The position numbers were made by a program, and so were the translations under genes. Shown here piece by piece: positions 26,223-36,100 of a DNA stretch of 64,000 nt (its first letter is position 1; every line of letters begins with the position of its first letter). The notes below the pieces were generated by a model, which saw nothing but the letters and a program-made list of their open reading frames with translations, did no database searches and had not been told where the DNA came from. The stretch is from Anaerobium acetethylicum. Its GTDB lineage: Bacteria; Bacillota; Clostridia; Lachnospirales; Lachnospiraceae. The stretch lies in NCBI RefSeq assembly GCF_900096945.1, contig NZ_FMKA01000006.1:62001-126000 (forward strand). The letters run 5' to 3'.

Positions 26223-26618
26223 ATGGAATTAGATTATAAGACACAATGGGGAAGTACAGAAAAGGTAACGATTGATATTAACAGTTATCTGAATAATGGA
26301 TGTCTTTATATTGGCTTGGTAAGCCATGAAGAAGGTTATCCAGAACCATTTGGTGATTTGACAGTCAATTTAGATGGACAAGTCCCTGATTACTGTGCCT
26401 ATGTAGATTTAAACAATATGCCAGAACTTGAGAAGTTTATTGAAGAGAATCATATGGGCGAGTTTTCAGGACTTGTGAAACAGAGTGGATTTAGTCAGTA
26501 TCCACTTTATATGTTTGATGCTGAAAAATTACGAGAATTATGTCCAGAGGGCATGAAGATGTATGAAGACAGTATCGGAGTAAAAAAGACACCAGAAGTA
26601 AAAGAGAAAGTGAGGTAG
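26223..26618 (+). CDS. DUF4313 domain protein
   Basis: 131 residues, soluble and acidic. Its pattern matches DUF4313: YLNNGCLYIGLVSHEEGYPE near residue 25, then DLTVNL and CAYVDLNNMPELEKFIEENH. Proteins of this family sit consistently between VirB6-like and PrgI genes in clostridial ICEs. Function is unknown. It starts 12 bases after virB6 and ends 6 bases before prgI, so it is in the same operon. Confidence 0.75.
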   Translation: MELDYKTQWGSTEKVTIDINSYLNNGCLYIGLVSHEEGYPEPFGDLTVNLDGQVPDYCAYVDLNNMPELEKFIEENHMGEFSGLVKQSGFSQYPLYMFDAEKLRELCPEGMKMYEDSIGVKKTPEVKEKVR

Positions 26619-26624
26619 AAAGTA

Positions 26625-27164
26625 ATGGTAATTGAGATTAACAAAGATATTGATCGTTATCAGGAATCAGTTGCACTTGGTCTTTCTGCAAAACAGCTTA
26701 TCTTTTCTGTAGCAAGTGTGGCAGTTGGAGGCACATTGGTACTTCTTTTGTACCGATATATTGGTCTTACAGGAGCAGCTTATGTTGCAATTCCTTGTGT
26801 TGCACCAATCGCACTTGGCGGATTCTATTCCTATAACGGAATGGACTTCTATGAGTATATGGGAAAAAAGCTGAAGTTTATGTTTTCTAATAAACCTCTT
26901 ACTTATCTGTCCACAGAGGGAGAACTTGCGATTGCAGAATATCGCATGGAGGAACTCTCCACAGGTAGGAAGAAAAAGGGGAAGCAGAAAGCTGTTAAGA
27001 AAGATACAGCAAAGGTAACTGAGGATAATAACACAAAGCAACAGGCAAAGAATACGGAGGAATTTGAAGCTATGAAGAAAAAGACGAAGAGAATGTTATT
27101 TGGACTGATTGGCGTTATCGTAGCAGCGGTAGCAGGAATCATGGCATATAAGTATATGCAGTAG
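26625..27164 (+). CDS. prgI: PrgI (VirB3-like) membrane protein
   Basis: 179 residues. The PrgI signature begins at the N-terminus (INKDIDRYQESVALGLSAKQ), with two adjacent membrane helices (LIFSVASVAVGGTLVLLLYR and AAYVAIPCVAPIALGGFYSY) and MDFYEYMGKKLKFM after them. Beyond the usual about 110 residues there is a basic linker and a third C-terminal helix (MLFGLIGVIVAAVAGIMAYK), so it is longer than minimal PrgI. It would assemble with the VirB4 ATPase encoded next. Confidence 0.83.
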   Translation: MVIEINKDIDRYQESVALGLSAKQLIFSVASVAVGGTLVLLLYRYIGLTGAAYVAIPCVAPIALGGFYSYNGMDFYEYMGKKLKFMFSNKPLTYLSTEGELAIAEYRMEELSTGRKKKGKQKAVKKDTAKVTEDNNTKQQAKNTEEFEAMKKKTKRMLFGLIGVIVAAVAGIMAYKYMQ

Positions 27165-27179
27165 TAACTAGAAGGAATA

Positions 27180-27234
27180 CCTGACTTTTTAGTCGGGGTA
27201 ATGTTGGCACTTGCCGGGATTACTCCGGCGGTGC
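27180..27234 (+). promoter_or_regulatory. Two hairpins before the virB4-like gene
   Basis: CCTGACT/AGTCGGG (27180-27197) and GCACTTGCCGG/CCGGCGGTGC (27207-27234) occupy most of the 103-base gap; the second has loop GATTACT. The motif GGATTACTCC at 27218-27227 is the reverse complement of GGAGTAATCC, which occurs in the gap before the pilin gene; the gap before the CD1108 gene shares its first nine bases. The function is unknown; neither stem has a clear U-tract. Confidence 0.45.
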
Positions 27235-27267
27235 TATATGCGAAAGCAGAAAGGAAGGTAAGAGCGA

Positions 27268-29664
27268 ATGGGCTTATTTGGAGACGGATTCAAGGTGTTA
27301 AAGAAAGCAAGTGAACCTCTTTACAAGGCACCGAAATCCATACAGGAAACCATTGAAATTATGGCGGTAGCAGAGAATGGAATCTTTGAAGTGGCAAAGA
27401 ATAGATATTCAAAGTGTTATCGTTTTCAGGATATTAACTACACCACAGCAACAGAGGATGAACAAATTGGAGTATTTGAGAGATATTGTAAGTTCCTTAA
27501 TTCTTTGGATTGTAACTTCAAAATTACAATCAACAATAAGAATAAGAACATGATTGATCTGAGAGACAAAGTTCTGCTTGCTTACTGTGATGATGGTTAT
27601 GACAGTTTCCGTAAGATTTACAATGACATCATTGAAGAAAAGATTCATGAGGGCAGACAGGGGATTGAGCAGGAAAGATACCTGACTGTCACGATCGAAA
27701 GAAAGAATTTCGAGGAGGCAAAGGCACAGTTTGCAACCCTTGAAGCAACCATTCATAAGGCATTTGTAGAACTTGGAGCAGAGATTGTTCCTCTTTCTGG
27801 AAATGAAAGAATTAAGGTGCTTTATGATTATTACCACTTAGGAGATGAGAACAGTTTCAACTTTGATTTGAAGGAAGCAAAGAAGGTAGGAGCGGATTTT
27901 AAGAATGATTTATGCAATGGCATGATTAAGTTCTTCCCAGACCACTTTGAAGATGAGAGCAAGTTCTGCAGAGCATTGTTTATTAAGAAGTATCCAAGCA
28001 GCTTGTCAGACCGATTCATCAATGAGATTACGTCACTTCCAGTACACTCTATGACGAGTATTGATGTTGTTCCAGTTCCAAAGGACTTGACCACAAAGAC
28101 ACTTCAGAAGAAATACTTAGGTATTGAATCTGACATTATCAAACAGCAGAGAGTTCGTAATAAGAACAATGACTTTTCTACTGAAATCTCATATGCAAAG
28201 AGAACAGAGAAAAAGGAAATTGAAGCAATTATGGATGATGTGCGTGAGAATGACCAGTGCCTGTTCTATGTGGGAGTCACCATTATTGTTATGGCGGAGA
28301 GCAAAAAGGAATTAGAAAGCATCTGCGAAACCATTGAAACCATTGGAAAGCGTAACAGTTGTACCATTGATGTGCATTATTTGAAACAGAGAGAAGCACT
28401 AAATACTACACTTCCAATTGGAGTGAGACAGGTAGAAACCATGAGAACTATGCTTACACAGTCACTAGCTGTTCTTATGCCATTTAATGTGCAGGAATTA
28501 AATGATGCTGGAGGTAATTACTACGGCATCAATCAGATTTCAAAGAACATCAATGTAGGGAATCGTAAGAAACTGATTAACGGAAACGGATTCGTATTTG
28601 GAGTACCTGGTTCTGGAAAGTCCTTCTTCTGTAAGATGGAGATGGGAAATGTATTCTTATCGGGTGATGATGAAATCATCGTAATTGATCCAATGAACGA
28701 GTATTTTGATATTGCACAGACCTATGGTGGAACTGTAGTAAATATGTCTACCTACACAGACAACTATGTGAATCCCCTTGCGATGGATGTATGGAACTTA
28801 GACCAGAACGATTCTAAGGGTTGGGTAAGAGAAAAGGGCGAGTTTATGCTTGGTCTTTGTGAACAGTGTATTGGAGATACTTTAAATTCCAGACAGAAAT
28901 CAATCATTGATAGATGTGTAAGAAAACTCTATATCGACATTGCAAGAAGCAAAGAAAAGTATATCCCTGTTATGTCAGACTTCTATGATTTACTGTTACA
29001 GCAACCAGAAGATGAAGCGAAGGATATTGCATTGTCACTTGAGTTATTTGTATCTGGTTCCTTAAATATCTTCAATCACCAGTCAAATGTGGATGTAGAT
29101 AACAGATTTACTGTATATGGAATCAGAGACTTAGGTGCAGAACTTAGTCCTATTACTATGCTTGTTATGATGGAGAGTATTCAGCAGAGAATTGTAGAGA
29201 ATGGAAAAGCAGGTAAGGCAACTTGGCTTTATATTGATGAATTCCACGTTTTGCTTAACTCAGAATATTCTGCGAAGTATTTACAGCAGTTATGGAAAAA
29301 AGTGCGTAAGCAGGGAGGTTTATGTACTGGTATCACACAGAATGTCGTGGATTTATTACAGAACTATACAGCTACCACAATGCTTGCTAACTCAGAATTT
29401 GTAGCCTTATTAAAACAGGCAAATACAGACAGTTCTAAGATGGCAGAAGTAGTTGGTGTATCAGAAGCACAGCTTCGATTTGTAACAAACACTTCATCAG
29501 GTATGGGACTGATTAAATGTGGTTCAGTAGTTATTCCATTTGATAATCAGATCAGTAAGGATACCAACCTCTATAAACTTTATAACACCAATATCCATGA
29601 AAAGATTGCGGAACAGAAAGCAAAAGAGGCAGCACTTGCGAGAGCAAAAGGAATTGAAGAATAA
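27268..29664 (+). CDS. VirB4/TraE-type conjugation ATPase
   Basis: 798 residues. Walker A is VFGVPGSGKSFFCK (about residues 442-455), then DEIIVIDPMNEYFDIAQ; Walker B is LYIDEFHVLLN near 655, followed by the RKQGGLCTGITQNVVDLL motif typical of VirB4. It energises channel assembly and substrate translocation at the membrane. The N-terminal domain (1-400) is the VirB4 oligomerisation part. GAAAGGAAGG precedes ATG 27268. It is full length and intact. Confidence 0.93.
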   Translation: MGLFGDGFKVLKKASEPLYKAPKSIQETIEIMAVAENGIFEVAKNRYSKCYRFQDINYTTATEDEQIGVFERYCKFLNSLDCNFKITINNKNKNMIDLRDKVLLAYCDDGYDSFRKIYNDIIEEKIHEGRQGIEQERYLTVTIERKNFEEAKAQFATLEATIHKAFVELGAEIVPLSGNERIKVLYDYYHLGDENSFNFDLKEAKKVGADFKNDLCNGMIKFFPDHFEDESKFCRALFIKKYPSSLSDRFINEITSLPVHSMTSIDVVPVPKDLTTKTLQKKYLGIESDIIKQQRVRNKNNDFSTEISYAKRTEKKEIEAIMDDVRENDQCLFYVGVTIIVMAESKKELESICETIETIGKRNSCTIDVHYLKQREALNTTLPIGVRQVETMRTMLTQSLAVLMPFNVQELNDAGGNYYGINQISKNINVGNRKKLINGNGFVFGVPGSGKSFFCKMEMGNVFLSGDDEIIVIDPMNEYFDIAQTYGGTVVNMSTYTDNYVNPLAMDVWNLDQNDSKGWVREKGEFMLGLCEQCIGDTLNSRQKSIIDRCVRKLYIDIARSKEKYIPVMSDFYDLLLQQPEDEAKDIALSLELFVSGSLNIFNHQSNVDVDNRFTVYGIRDLGAELSPITMLVMMESIQQRIVENGKAGKATWLYIDEFHVLLNSEYSAKYLQQLWKKVRKQGGLCTGITQNVVDLLQNYTATTMLANSEFVALLKQANTDSSKMAEVVGVSEAQLRFVTNTSSGMGLIKCGSVVIPFDNQISKDTNLYKLYNTNIHEKIAEQKAKEAALARAKGIEE

Positions 29665-29671
29665 GAAGGAT

Positions 29672-29708
29672 ATGCCACTAGGAGTAATCATGGTGGCATG
29701 TTTTATTT
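29672..29708 (+). terminator. Terminator-like hairpin after virB4
   Basis: ATGCCAC (29672-29678) pairs with GTGGCAT (29693-29699), followed by GTTTTATTT. The loop contains AGGAGTAATC, the same word as at 24762-24775. It sits in the 62-base gap before the CD1108-type gene. Confidence 0.5.
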
Positions 29709-29726
29709 GGCAGGGAGGTAAGAACA

Positions 29727-31628
29727 TTGAACATCAAAAAGGTTGATGATAAGCCGATGGTGATTCATACCAAAGAGAAAGCGAAGATTCACAGCCATGT
29801 TCCCAAAGGTGCATCCATCAAAGGTAGTAATATATACACTGTTGACCGTTCTCCCAAGATTAAGGGTAGTGCGGTTGCTAATGAGAAGCAAAGTAAGTCA
29901 TATCGAAAGAGCACCATTCATAAGACAAAGGCTGATAGAACAGGACGTATTTCTAAATTCTGTAAAGGGATACAGAATAGTAACCAGCCCATTAAGGTCA
30001 AGAAGACTACACTTCGGAATGCAGGAGTTGTAGGTGCAAAGACTGCAACAGACCATATGGAAGGTGGTAGAGAAGTACAACAGGCTGCTGGAATTATGTA
30101 TGAAGCATCGAAACCGGTAACAGGTACTGCGTCGAGAGGTGCGGCATTGTTTAAAAGGCAGGCAATCGCAGCAAAGCAAAGAAAGATTAAGCAGGTTCAG
30201 GCAGGTAAGAAGATTGCAAAGAAAGCAGCGAAAAAGACTGTAAAAGATGTGTCGAAAAAAGTCGCTAAAGAGACTACAAAAGAGACTGCAAAGAAAACAG
30301 CTAAGATTACGGCTAAGGTTACAACAAAAGTTGCAGCTTCGGCAGCAGGCACAGCAGTTGCGCCGGGAGTTGGTACAGCAATAGGTTTTGCGGCAGGAGA
30401 AGTAGTTGGAGCAAAGATAGAACATGACGATATGGTGCGTAGTAATCGTGCAAGAAAAGTGAAATTCTTTTTAGATAAGATGAAAGCACAGAATGATCAG
30501 CAGGATTCTCTTGCAAAACTTGTAAAAGATTTGGTGTTTCGTAGAGCATCAATGGTGATTAAGCAGATTATCGCAGTGATTGGTCCGTTTCTATTGCTGT
30601 TGGTTCTTTTGATAGCGCTGATATGTGTGCCTGTGATTGCAGTAGTTGCAACGATTTACAATTCACCATTTGCTTTATTTTTACCACCACTTGAAGCGGG
30701 TGATACAGTCCAGACAGTTACAAGTGCTTATGTTGCAGAGTTCAATCGTGATGTGAATACTCTGGCAAATGACCATACGGGATATGACAGTGGAGAAGTG
30801 GTCTATGTGGATTACGAAGGTACGGATGCTAATCCATCTAATTACTACGACATTATGTGCGTGTATATGGTGAAGCATGGAATTGGGGATGCTGCGACTA
30901 TAATGAATGATACTTCTAAGGGGTGGCTTCAGGATGTGGTAGATGACATGTGTTCCTATACAACGAGTTCAAGAACAGAATCACATGATAATGGAGATGG
31001 AACAACAAGTTCTGAGACAATCCTAAGTGTAAATGTATCAATAAAGAGTTATCGGGATATGATTACCATATATGGTTTTTCTTCGGAACAGATAGCACTT
31101 CTTAATGAAATGATGAGTCCAGAGAATCTTGCAATGATTGGCTACTCTGGTGGAGGTGGTGGCGGAGGAAACAGTGTTTCTTCGCTGACACAGGCAGAGA
31201 TAAATGCCATCTTAAATACGATTAGTGATAGTACGCAAAAGTCAGTATTAAGTTATGCACTGACAAAAGTAGGTTATCCATACAGTCAGGATTTAAGAGA
31301 TACAGGCAATTATTATGATTGCAGTTCACTGGCATATTATTCATGGAGAGCTGCGGGAGTGGATATCAGTTATGGTGGTGCAACCACAGCAGCTGCGGAA
31401 GCACAGGGACTTAACGAAGCAGGAAAGTCCGTAACAGAAGCAGAACTTCAACCGGGCGATCTGATTTTCTACAGTTATACAAATAACGGCAGATATATGA
31501 ATATCAGTCATGTTGGTATTTATGCTGGAAATGGAAAGATGGTTGAAGCGAAAAACGAAGCAGAGGGTGTTGTATATGGGGACTTCCATAGTGGAAGTGC
31601 TGTGTTATATGCAAGACCAAATAAGTAG
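29727..31628 (+). CDS. CD1108-type mating-channel protein with NlpC/P60 hydrolase
   Basis: 633 residues. Residues 1 to about 260 are very basic with an Ala/Lys/Thr-rich repeat region (KKAAKKTVKDVSKKVAKETT). One membrane helix (IGPFLLLLVLLIALICVPVI) is near 290. The exported part ends in an NlpC/P60 cysteine peptidase domain: YDCSSLAYYSW (catalytic Cys), GDLIFYS, and NISHVGIYAGNGKMVEA (catalytic His). It should cut peptidoglycan to open a path for the channel, like TcpG/VirB1-type hydrolases. TTG 29727 follows GGGAGGTAAGAACA. The gene is intact. Confidence 0.88.
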   Translation: MNIKKVDDKPMVIHTKEKAKIHSHVPKGASIKGSNIYTVDRSPKIKGSAVANEKQSKSYRKSTIHKTKADRTGRISKFCKGIQNSNQPIKVKKTTLRNAGVVGAKTATDHMEGGREVQQAAGIMYEASKPVTGTASRGAALFKRQAIAAKQRKIKQVQAGKKIAKKAAKKTVKDVSKKVAKETTKETAKKTAKITAKVTTKVAASAAGTAVAPGVGTAIGFAAGEVVGAKIEHDDMVRSNRARKVKFFLDKMKAQNDQQDSLAKLVKDLVFRRASMVIKQIIAVIGPFLLLLVLLIALICVPVIAVVATIYNSPFALFLPPLEAGDTVQTVTSAYVAEFNRDVNTLANDHTGYDSGEVVYVDYEGTDANPSNYYDIMCVYMVKHGIGDAATIMNDTSKGWLQDVVDDMCSYTTSSRTESHDNGDGTTSSETILSVNVSIKSYRDMITIYGFSSEQIALLNEMMSPENLAMIGYSGGGGGGGNSVSSLTQAEINAILNTISDSTQKSVLSYALTKVGYPYSQDLRDTGNYYDCSSLAYYSWRAAGVDISYGGATTAAAEAQGLNEAGKSVTEAELQPGDLIFYSYTNNGRYMNISHVGIYAGNGKMVEAKNEAEGVVYGDFHSGSAVLYARPNK

Positions 31629-31637
31629 ACAAAGGAC

Positions 31638-31672
31638 AAGGGTGAAGCCAAGAAAGTTTCGCCCTTCTTTTG
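31638..31672 (+). terminator. Terminator-like hairpin after the NlpC/P60 gene
   Basis: AAGGGTGAA (31638-31646) pairs with TTCGCCCTT (31658-31666), followed by CTTTTGT. The stem is nine base pairs with one wobble, and the U-run is short, so it may be a partial terminator. Confidence 0.5.
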
Positions 31673-31688
31673 TAGAATGGAGGAATTT

Positions 31689-32603
31689 ATGAAGTTAGAA
31701 GAGATTGTGCTTGTGAAAGAGCATTTAAAAGGAAAAACAATGAATTATCTTTTATCGTTGGATGATTTCATGCAGATTCATGTTGGAAGAAAAACGGATT
31801 CGCTGGTCATGGGTGGTCAGATTGCATTAGCACTGGCAAAGACCTTGTCAGAGGATAAGAACTGGATGCAGATTGAGTTTTCAGAGCATAAAAGAGTGGA
31901 AGCAAGATTTTGTTCTAGTGAAATGCAGCTAAGAGGATTTCTTGGTGGCAGATTTGATGAGATTGATGTAAAGACAGTATTTGCAGAGGATGTATGTAAC
32001 GCTTACTGCCTTGATAAAGTAACCAATCTTGGTCTGAGAATTGATGGAAGTACCAATACTAAGTTTCAATTCACTTACAAACCAGTGGACAGCCATTTTG
32101 AGCAGGGAGATATTCTTCACAATTTCAATGGCTCGGACTACAGAGTATTAGAGAAGCTATCTGCTAGAAACTTACTTCTTATGGATGTAAAGCAGGGAAG
32201 TATGGTAGTTGCAATCGGTTCTGGAATGTACACCAAGTATCCAAAGGGCGAAGAACCTACTGAGGATAATCAGACAATCGGTTTGGAGTGGGATCATGGA
32301 GTATATCTTGGGAATACACCGAGCCTTGTAGATTTTTCAATCATCAGAGAAAAGTACGGTGAAGTGAAAGAGATTGAAACCATTGATGATTTCAGAAGCA
32401 GTCAGGAGGATTTGTTCAACTTCTATAAGAAGATTGCAGAGAGTCCAATCCTTGAAACCTCTGTGAAAGAGGCTGCTACGAATGCAATGTATGATGTCTT
32501 TTGCACTGGCAGACAGGAAGTGTTCTTAAATAATCTATCAGGTGGCAAGTATGATAGTAATTTTATTGGAGCAGCACCTGTGCAGAAAGAGATGGTGAGA
32601 TAG
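31689..32603 (+). CDS. ICE protein of unknown function
   Basis: 304 residues from ATG 31689. An ATG at 31677 lies inside the GGAGG that serves this start. The product is soluble. Distinct stretches are MNYLLSLDDFMQIHVGRKTD, YRVLEKLSARNLLLMDVKQG and LEWDHGVYLGNTPSLVDFSI. No catalytic motif or known domain is recognised. It ends immediately before the DpnD/PcfM gene (no gap), which suggests cotranslation, and it belongs to the post-channel accessory operon. Confidence 0.65.
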   Translation: MKLEEIVLVKEHLKGKTMNYLLSLDDFMQIHVGRKTDSLVMGGQIALALAKTLSEDKNWMQIEFSEHKRVEARFCSSEMQLRGFLGGRFDEIDVKTVFAEDVCNAYCLDKVTNLGLRIDGSTNTKFQFTYKPVDSHFEQGDILHNFNGSDYRVLEKLSARNLLLMDVKQGSMVVAIGSGMYTKYPKGEEPTEDNQTIGLEWDHGVYLGNTPSLVDFSIIREKYGEVKEIETIDDFRSSQEDLFNFYKKIAESPILETSVKEAATNAMYDVFCTGRQEVFLNNLSGGKYDSNFIGAAPVQKEMVR

Positions 32604-32798
32604 ATGGCAACAAAGGTATTTGAGATAGAGATTAGTGAGCAGCTTTCAAGAGTGGAGAAGATAGAAGCAGAAACACTTGGAGATGCCATTGATAAGGCAA
32701 TGGAACTTTATTATGGGCAGAAGGTAATCCTCGATGCAGATGATATGAAGGGCGTAGAATTTCAACCTATAGAACAACAAAAAGAGAAAACACGATAA
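32604..32798 (+). CDS. DpnD/PcfM family small protein
   Basis: 64 residues. It matches the DpnD/PcfM pattern: a strand FEIEISEQLSRVEKIEAETL, a helix DAIDKAMELYYGQKV, then ILDADDMKGVEF. The family occurs next to DpnII restriction genes and in pCF10-type conjugation regions. Its role is unknown. It starts directly after the upstream stop, using GAGATGGTGAG within that gene as a weak ribosome binding site. Confidence 0.8.
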   Translation: MATKVFEIEISEQLSRVEKIEAETLGDAIDKAMELYYGQKVILDADDMKGVEFQPIEQQKEKTR

Positions 32799-32813
32799 GC
32801 GGAGGATAAGGCA

Positions 32814-33176
32814 ATGAAAAAAACTAACAGTATTGACAAAACAATGGAATTTTTAATGAGTGAACTTCATAAGGAATGGGACAGAACTGGTGCTACGAAA
32901 GCATCCGTTCTTATTTCTTTAGAGGAAGTAGAGGAAGTGAATAAAACACTTGTAGCTACAATTATGAAAAGACAGGAACAGGCTGACAAAGCTATTGATT
33001 TCAAGGAATGTGTCAGACTTTCCAAAGAGAACTATATTCTCTTACGCCTTGCTAGAAAGATTAAGAAAGAAGAAGACCGAACCAATAAATTAGCGTTGGG
33101 GTTGGAATTTGAAGTGGCATTGGACAAAGAGGAATTAAAACTATTTAAGGGAATATTCAAAAGCAAAGTTCAGTAA
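32814..33176 (+). CDS. Helical ICE protein of unknown function
   Basis: 120 residues, highly charged and predicted wholly helical (SIDKTMEFLMSELHKEWDRT, then KECVRLSKENYILLRLARKI). GCGGAGGATAAGGCA precedes ATG 32814. No family is recognised. It lies between DpnD/PcfM and the methylase-helicase gene with short gaps and may be cotranscribed with both. Confidence 0.6.
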   Translation: MKKTNSIDKTMEFLMSELHKEWDRTGATKASVLISLEEVEEVNKTLVATIMKRQEQADKAIDFKECVRLSKENYILLRLARKIKKEEDRTNKLALGLEFEVALDKEELKLFKGIFKSKVQ

Positions 33177-33195
33177 ATAATACGGAGGTGATGGA

Positions 33196-36100
33196 ATGAG
33201 CGTAGATTATAAAGTAAGAGCAATCTATGAAGAAGAAATTCACGATGTTACAAAGTCAGCGGACAAATGGAAAACTGTACTTCGTCTGGCTGGTAATCTG
33301 TATCGTTATGAATTTGATAACATTATTATGATTTATGCCCAGAAGCCACGAGCAACATTATGTGCTGATTATGATACTTGGAAGTTAGTGGACCGATTTG
33401 TTAAGAGGGGAAGTAAAGGCATTGCCATCTTCCCTTCAAGAGCATTAAATCCACGAATGAGATATGTGTTTGATATTAGCGATACGGGTGGCAAAAACAA
33501 GAACCTGACATGGACATTAGAGGGAGATTTCTTAAAGGATTATCTGGATATGCTTGTGTCAGAAGGGCAGATTAAGCAGTATGATGGAACAGACAGAAAC
33601 ACGATGATGACTTCGCTAAAACACTTTACAAAGACCGAGATCAGAGGCATAATAGAAGAGGAATTCGAAGATCGAATGTCCGAATTAATGCAACTATCAG
33701 GTAGTGTGATAAAGGAATTTTTTACAAAACGCAAGGGCTTACCAGAAGATATGAGCATTTCTGAACAGTTAGTATTTCAGAGTGTTATGTATGTGGTAGG
33801 TACGAGATGTGGATTTGACTTATCTATGCAAGAACAGGATTTTAGTCAAATCGTAAATGTAACTGATGAAGATACGATTTACCGTCTTGGTTCTCTTGTA
33901 TGCGATGTCTCCTGTAGTGTTCTGAAAAGTTTTAATCGTAACTTGAAGACCATTGAAAACGAAAGGAGATTATCATATGGCAGAGATGGCGTTAATGTAT
34001 CACGAAGTGGACGGACTACTATATCCGAACATTCAGATGGAGAAACAGAACCTTCAGAATCTGGGCAAATACGGGAGAATGGCGATGAAGTATCTACAGG
34101 AGAACAATCTAAGCAGATACAAGACACTGTTCCGATTCGGGATGCTAGAGGAGAAGATGAAGGAAGTGGAAGAGGAAGCGAACCAGTTGCTAGACCAGCT
34201 GATGGAGAGTTATCTTCAGAAACACAAACCAGAGAATCCATCCTCAACAATGGAGATGTGGAAAATCAGAGAACAGGCGAAGATGCAGGCAGAGGAAGTA
34301 GTGCTTCATCAAGTAGTGATGACCTTTCATTAAATAGAACATCGGAAGATGAAGAACTGAATAGAGAACTGAATGAATTAAATTCATTTGGAAATAGTGC
34401 GGAAGCCGAGTATCATCAGGCTTCCTTTTTTGATGCGGATTTCGGACTAGAACGAAAGGGGCAGGAAGTAACAAAGAAAGCGGCTGGAGGATATCAGTAC
34501 ACTTATATCGAACCAAAGAAAGAATTGGTAGTACCAGCGGAATATGTGAAACAGACCTTAATTCGGGGTTCGGGATTTGAGAATGGAAGAACTCGTATCT
34601 GTAAGATATATGAAACAGAGATTGATGCAGGTACAAGAGCTAGACTGGTAAAGAAGGAATATGGTCAAGGCGGAGCAGGGTGGCCATTAGAAGGATATGG
34701 ACTTCATGGCTATGATACTTTCCATTCACAGGGACTTCGTTTTCAGTGGAGAGATGAGGAAGGCGAAAAAGAAGGTTATATTTCTTGGAAGACAGTAGAA
34801 AAAGAGATTGGTGTTCTCATTATGACAGGAGAATATCAGCCAGAGAGACAATCTCTTGATGAAATAGCAATGGATGGTGACAGGGAAGATATTATAGATG
34901 CAGATTTTAGAGAAGTGGAAGATATCGAACCTGAGGAAGTAGAAATAATTGATTCCTTTGCTATTCCTGATGAACCAGAAAGTTATGAGAGCAACAGAGT
35001 ACAGGCAGAAGCGGATAGTTCCCATGAAATGACACCAGAGGAATTAGCAGAAGAAGATCATATGGTTACAATGGCTGAGTATGGTGCAGAGATGAAGGCA
35101 GAAGCTGAGAAGCTAGAAGTAATTCCTACAGATTATGCACAGGTCATTGCAGATATGGATGAGGATAAAAGGGATGCAATGGAGATACTTGTAACAGAGT
35201 GTTCCATTTATAGTCCGTTTCATCCATTCTTACAGGACTTAGCAGCTTCAACAAGTTTGCTAATGCCAAATCGCTTGGAGTTCTTGTCGGGTATAGCATT
35301 AGGTGATAAGGAAGAACGCACAGGATACTGTAATAATCGTTATGGATTGGTTGAATATGTCATGAAACCATTTGAAGTTCAGTTAAATTACAAGAACCGA
35401 CATGGCGAGCGAGTGAAGGACAGTACGGGATACCGAGAATTATATGAAGTCTTATCCTATATGTCGAAGCAGCCATTTTATTGTGGGGAAGATGCGAAAG
35501 CAAGATACTTTGAAATGCTTATCGGTGATAAGGAAAAGATGAAGCCTATTTATCGTGATTTCTTAGATAAGCAGAAAGCATTTGTCGAGAACCAGGAGAA
35601 ACAGAAAGCTTGGAGTGATAGTTTTCATGGTGGTGCTACTAATGCTGAAGTATCTAGGTCAGAACCAGTTGAAACACCTGTGGATGGAGAAAAGCACAAC
35701 TTCCATTTCAATCTATGGGAAGTACCAAAAGGTGGAGCTAAGACCAGATATCAGTGGAATGTGGATGCGATTCATACACTAAAACTTGTGGAATCAGAGG
35801 GCAGACTTGCTACAACAGAAGAGCAGAAAACTTTGTCAAATTATGTCGGATGGGGCGGTTTATCTCAAGTATTTGACGAGAAAAACGAGAACTGGAAAAA
35901 GGAATTTGCAGAGTTAAAGGAATTACTTTCCGAGGATGAATACACAGCAGCCAGAGCAACTGTTAATAATGCATTTTATACAGCACCAGAAGTGGCAAGC
36001 TGCATGAGTCAGGCATTGGTACAGTTTGGCTTTCGAGGTGGCAATGTATTAGAGCCATCTATGGGTATTGGTAATTTCTTTGGGACAATTCCGACACCAT

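Noticed and set aside
34726-35025. Antisense hydrophobic ORF in the methylase-helicase gene
   Set aside because: Phe/Ile/Tyr-rich mirror of an acidic coding stretch; no initiation signal.
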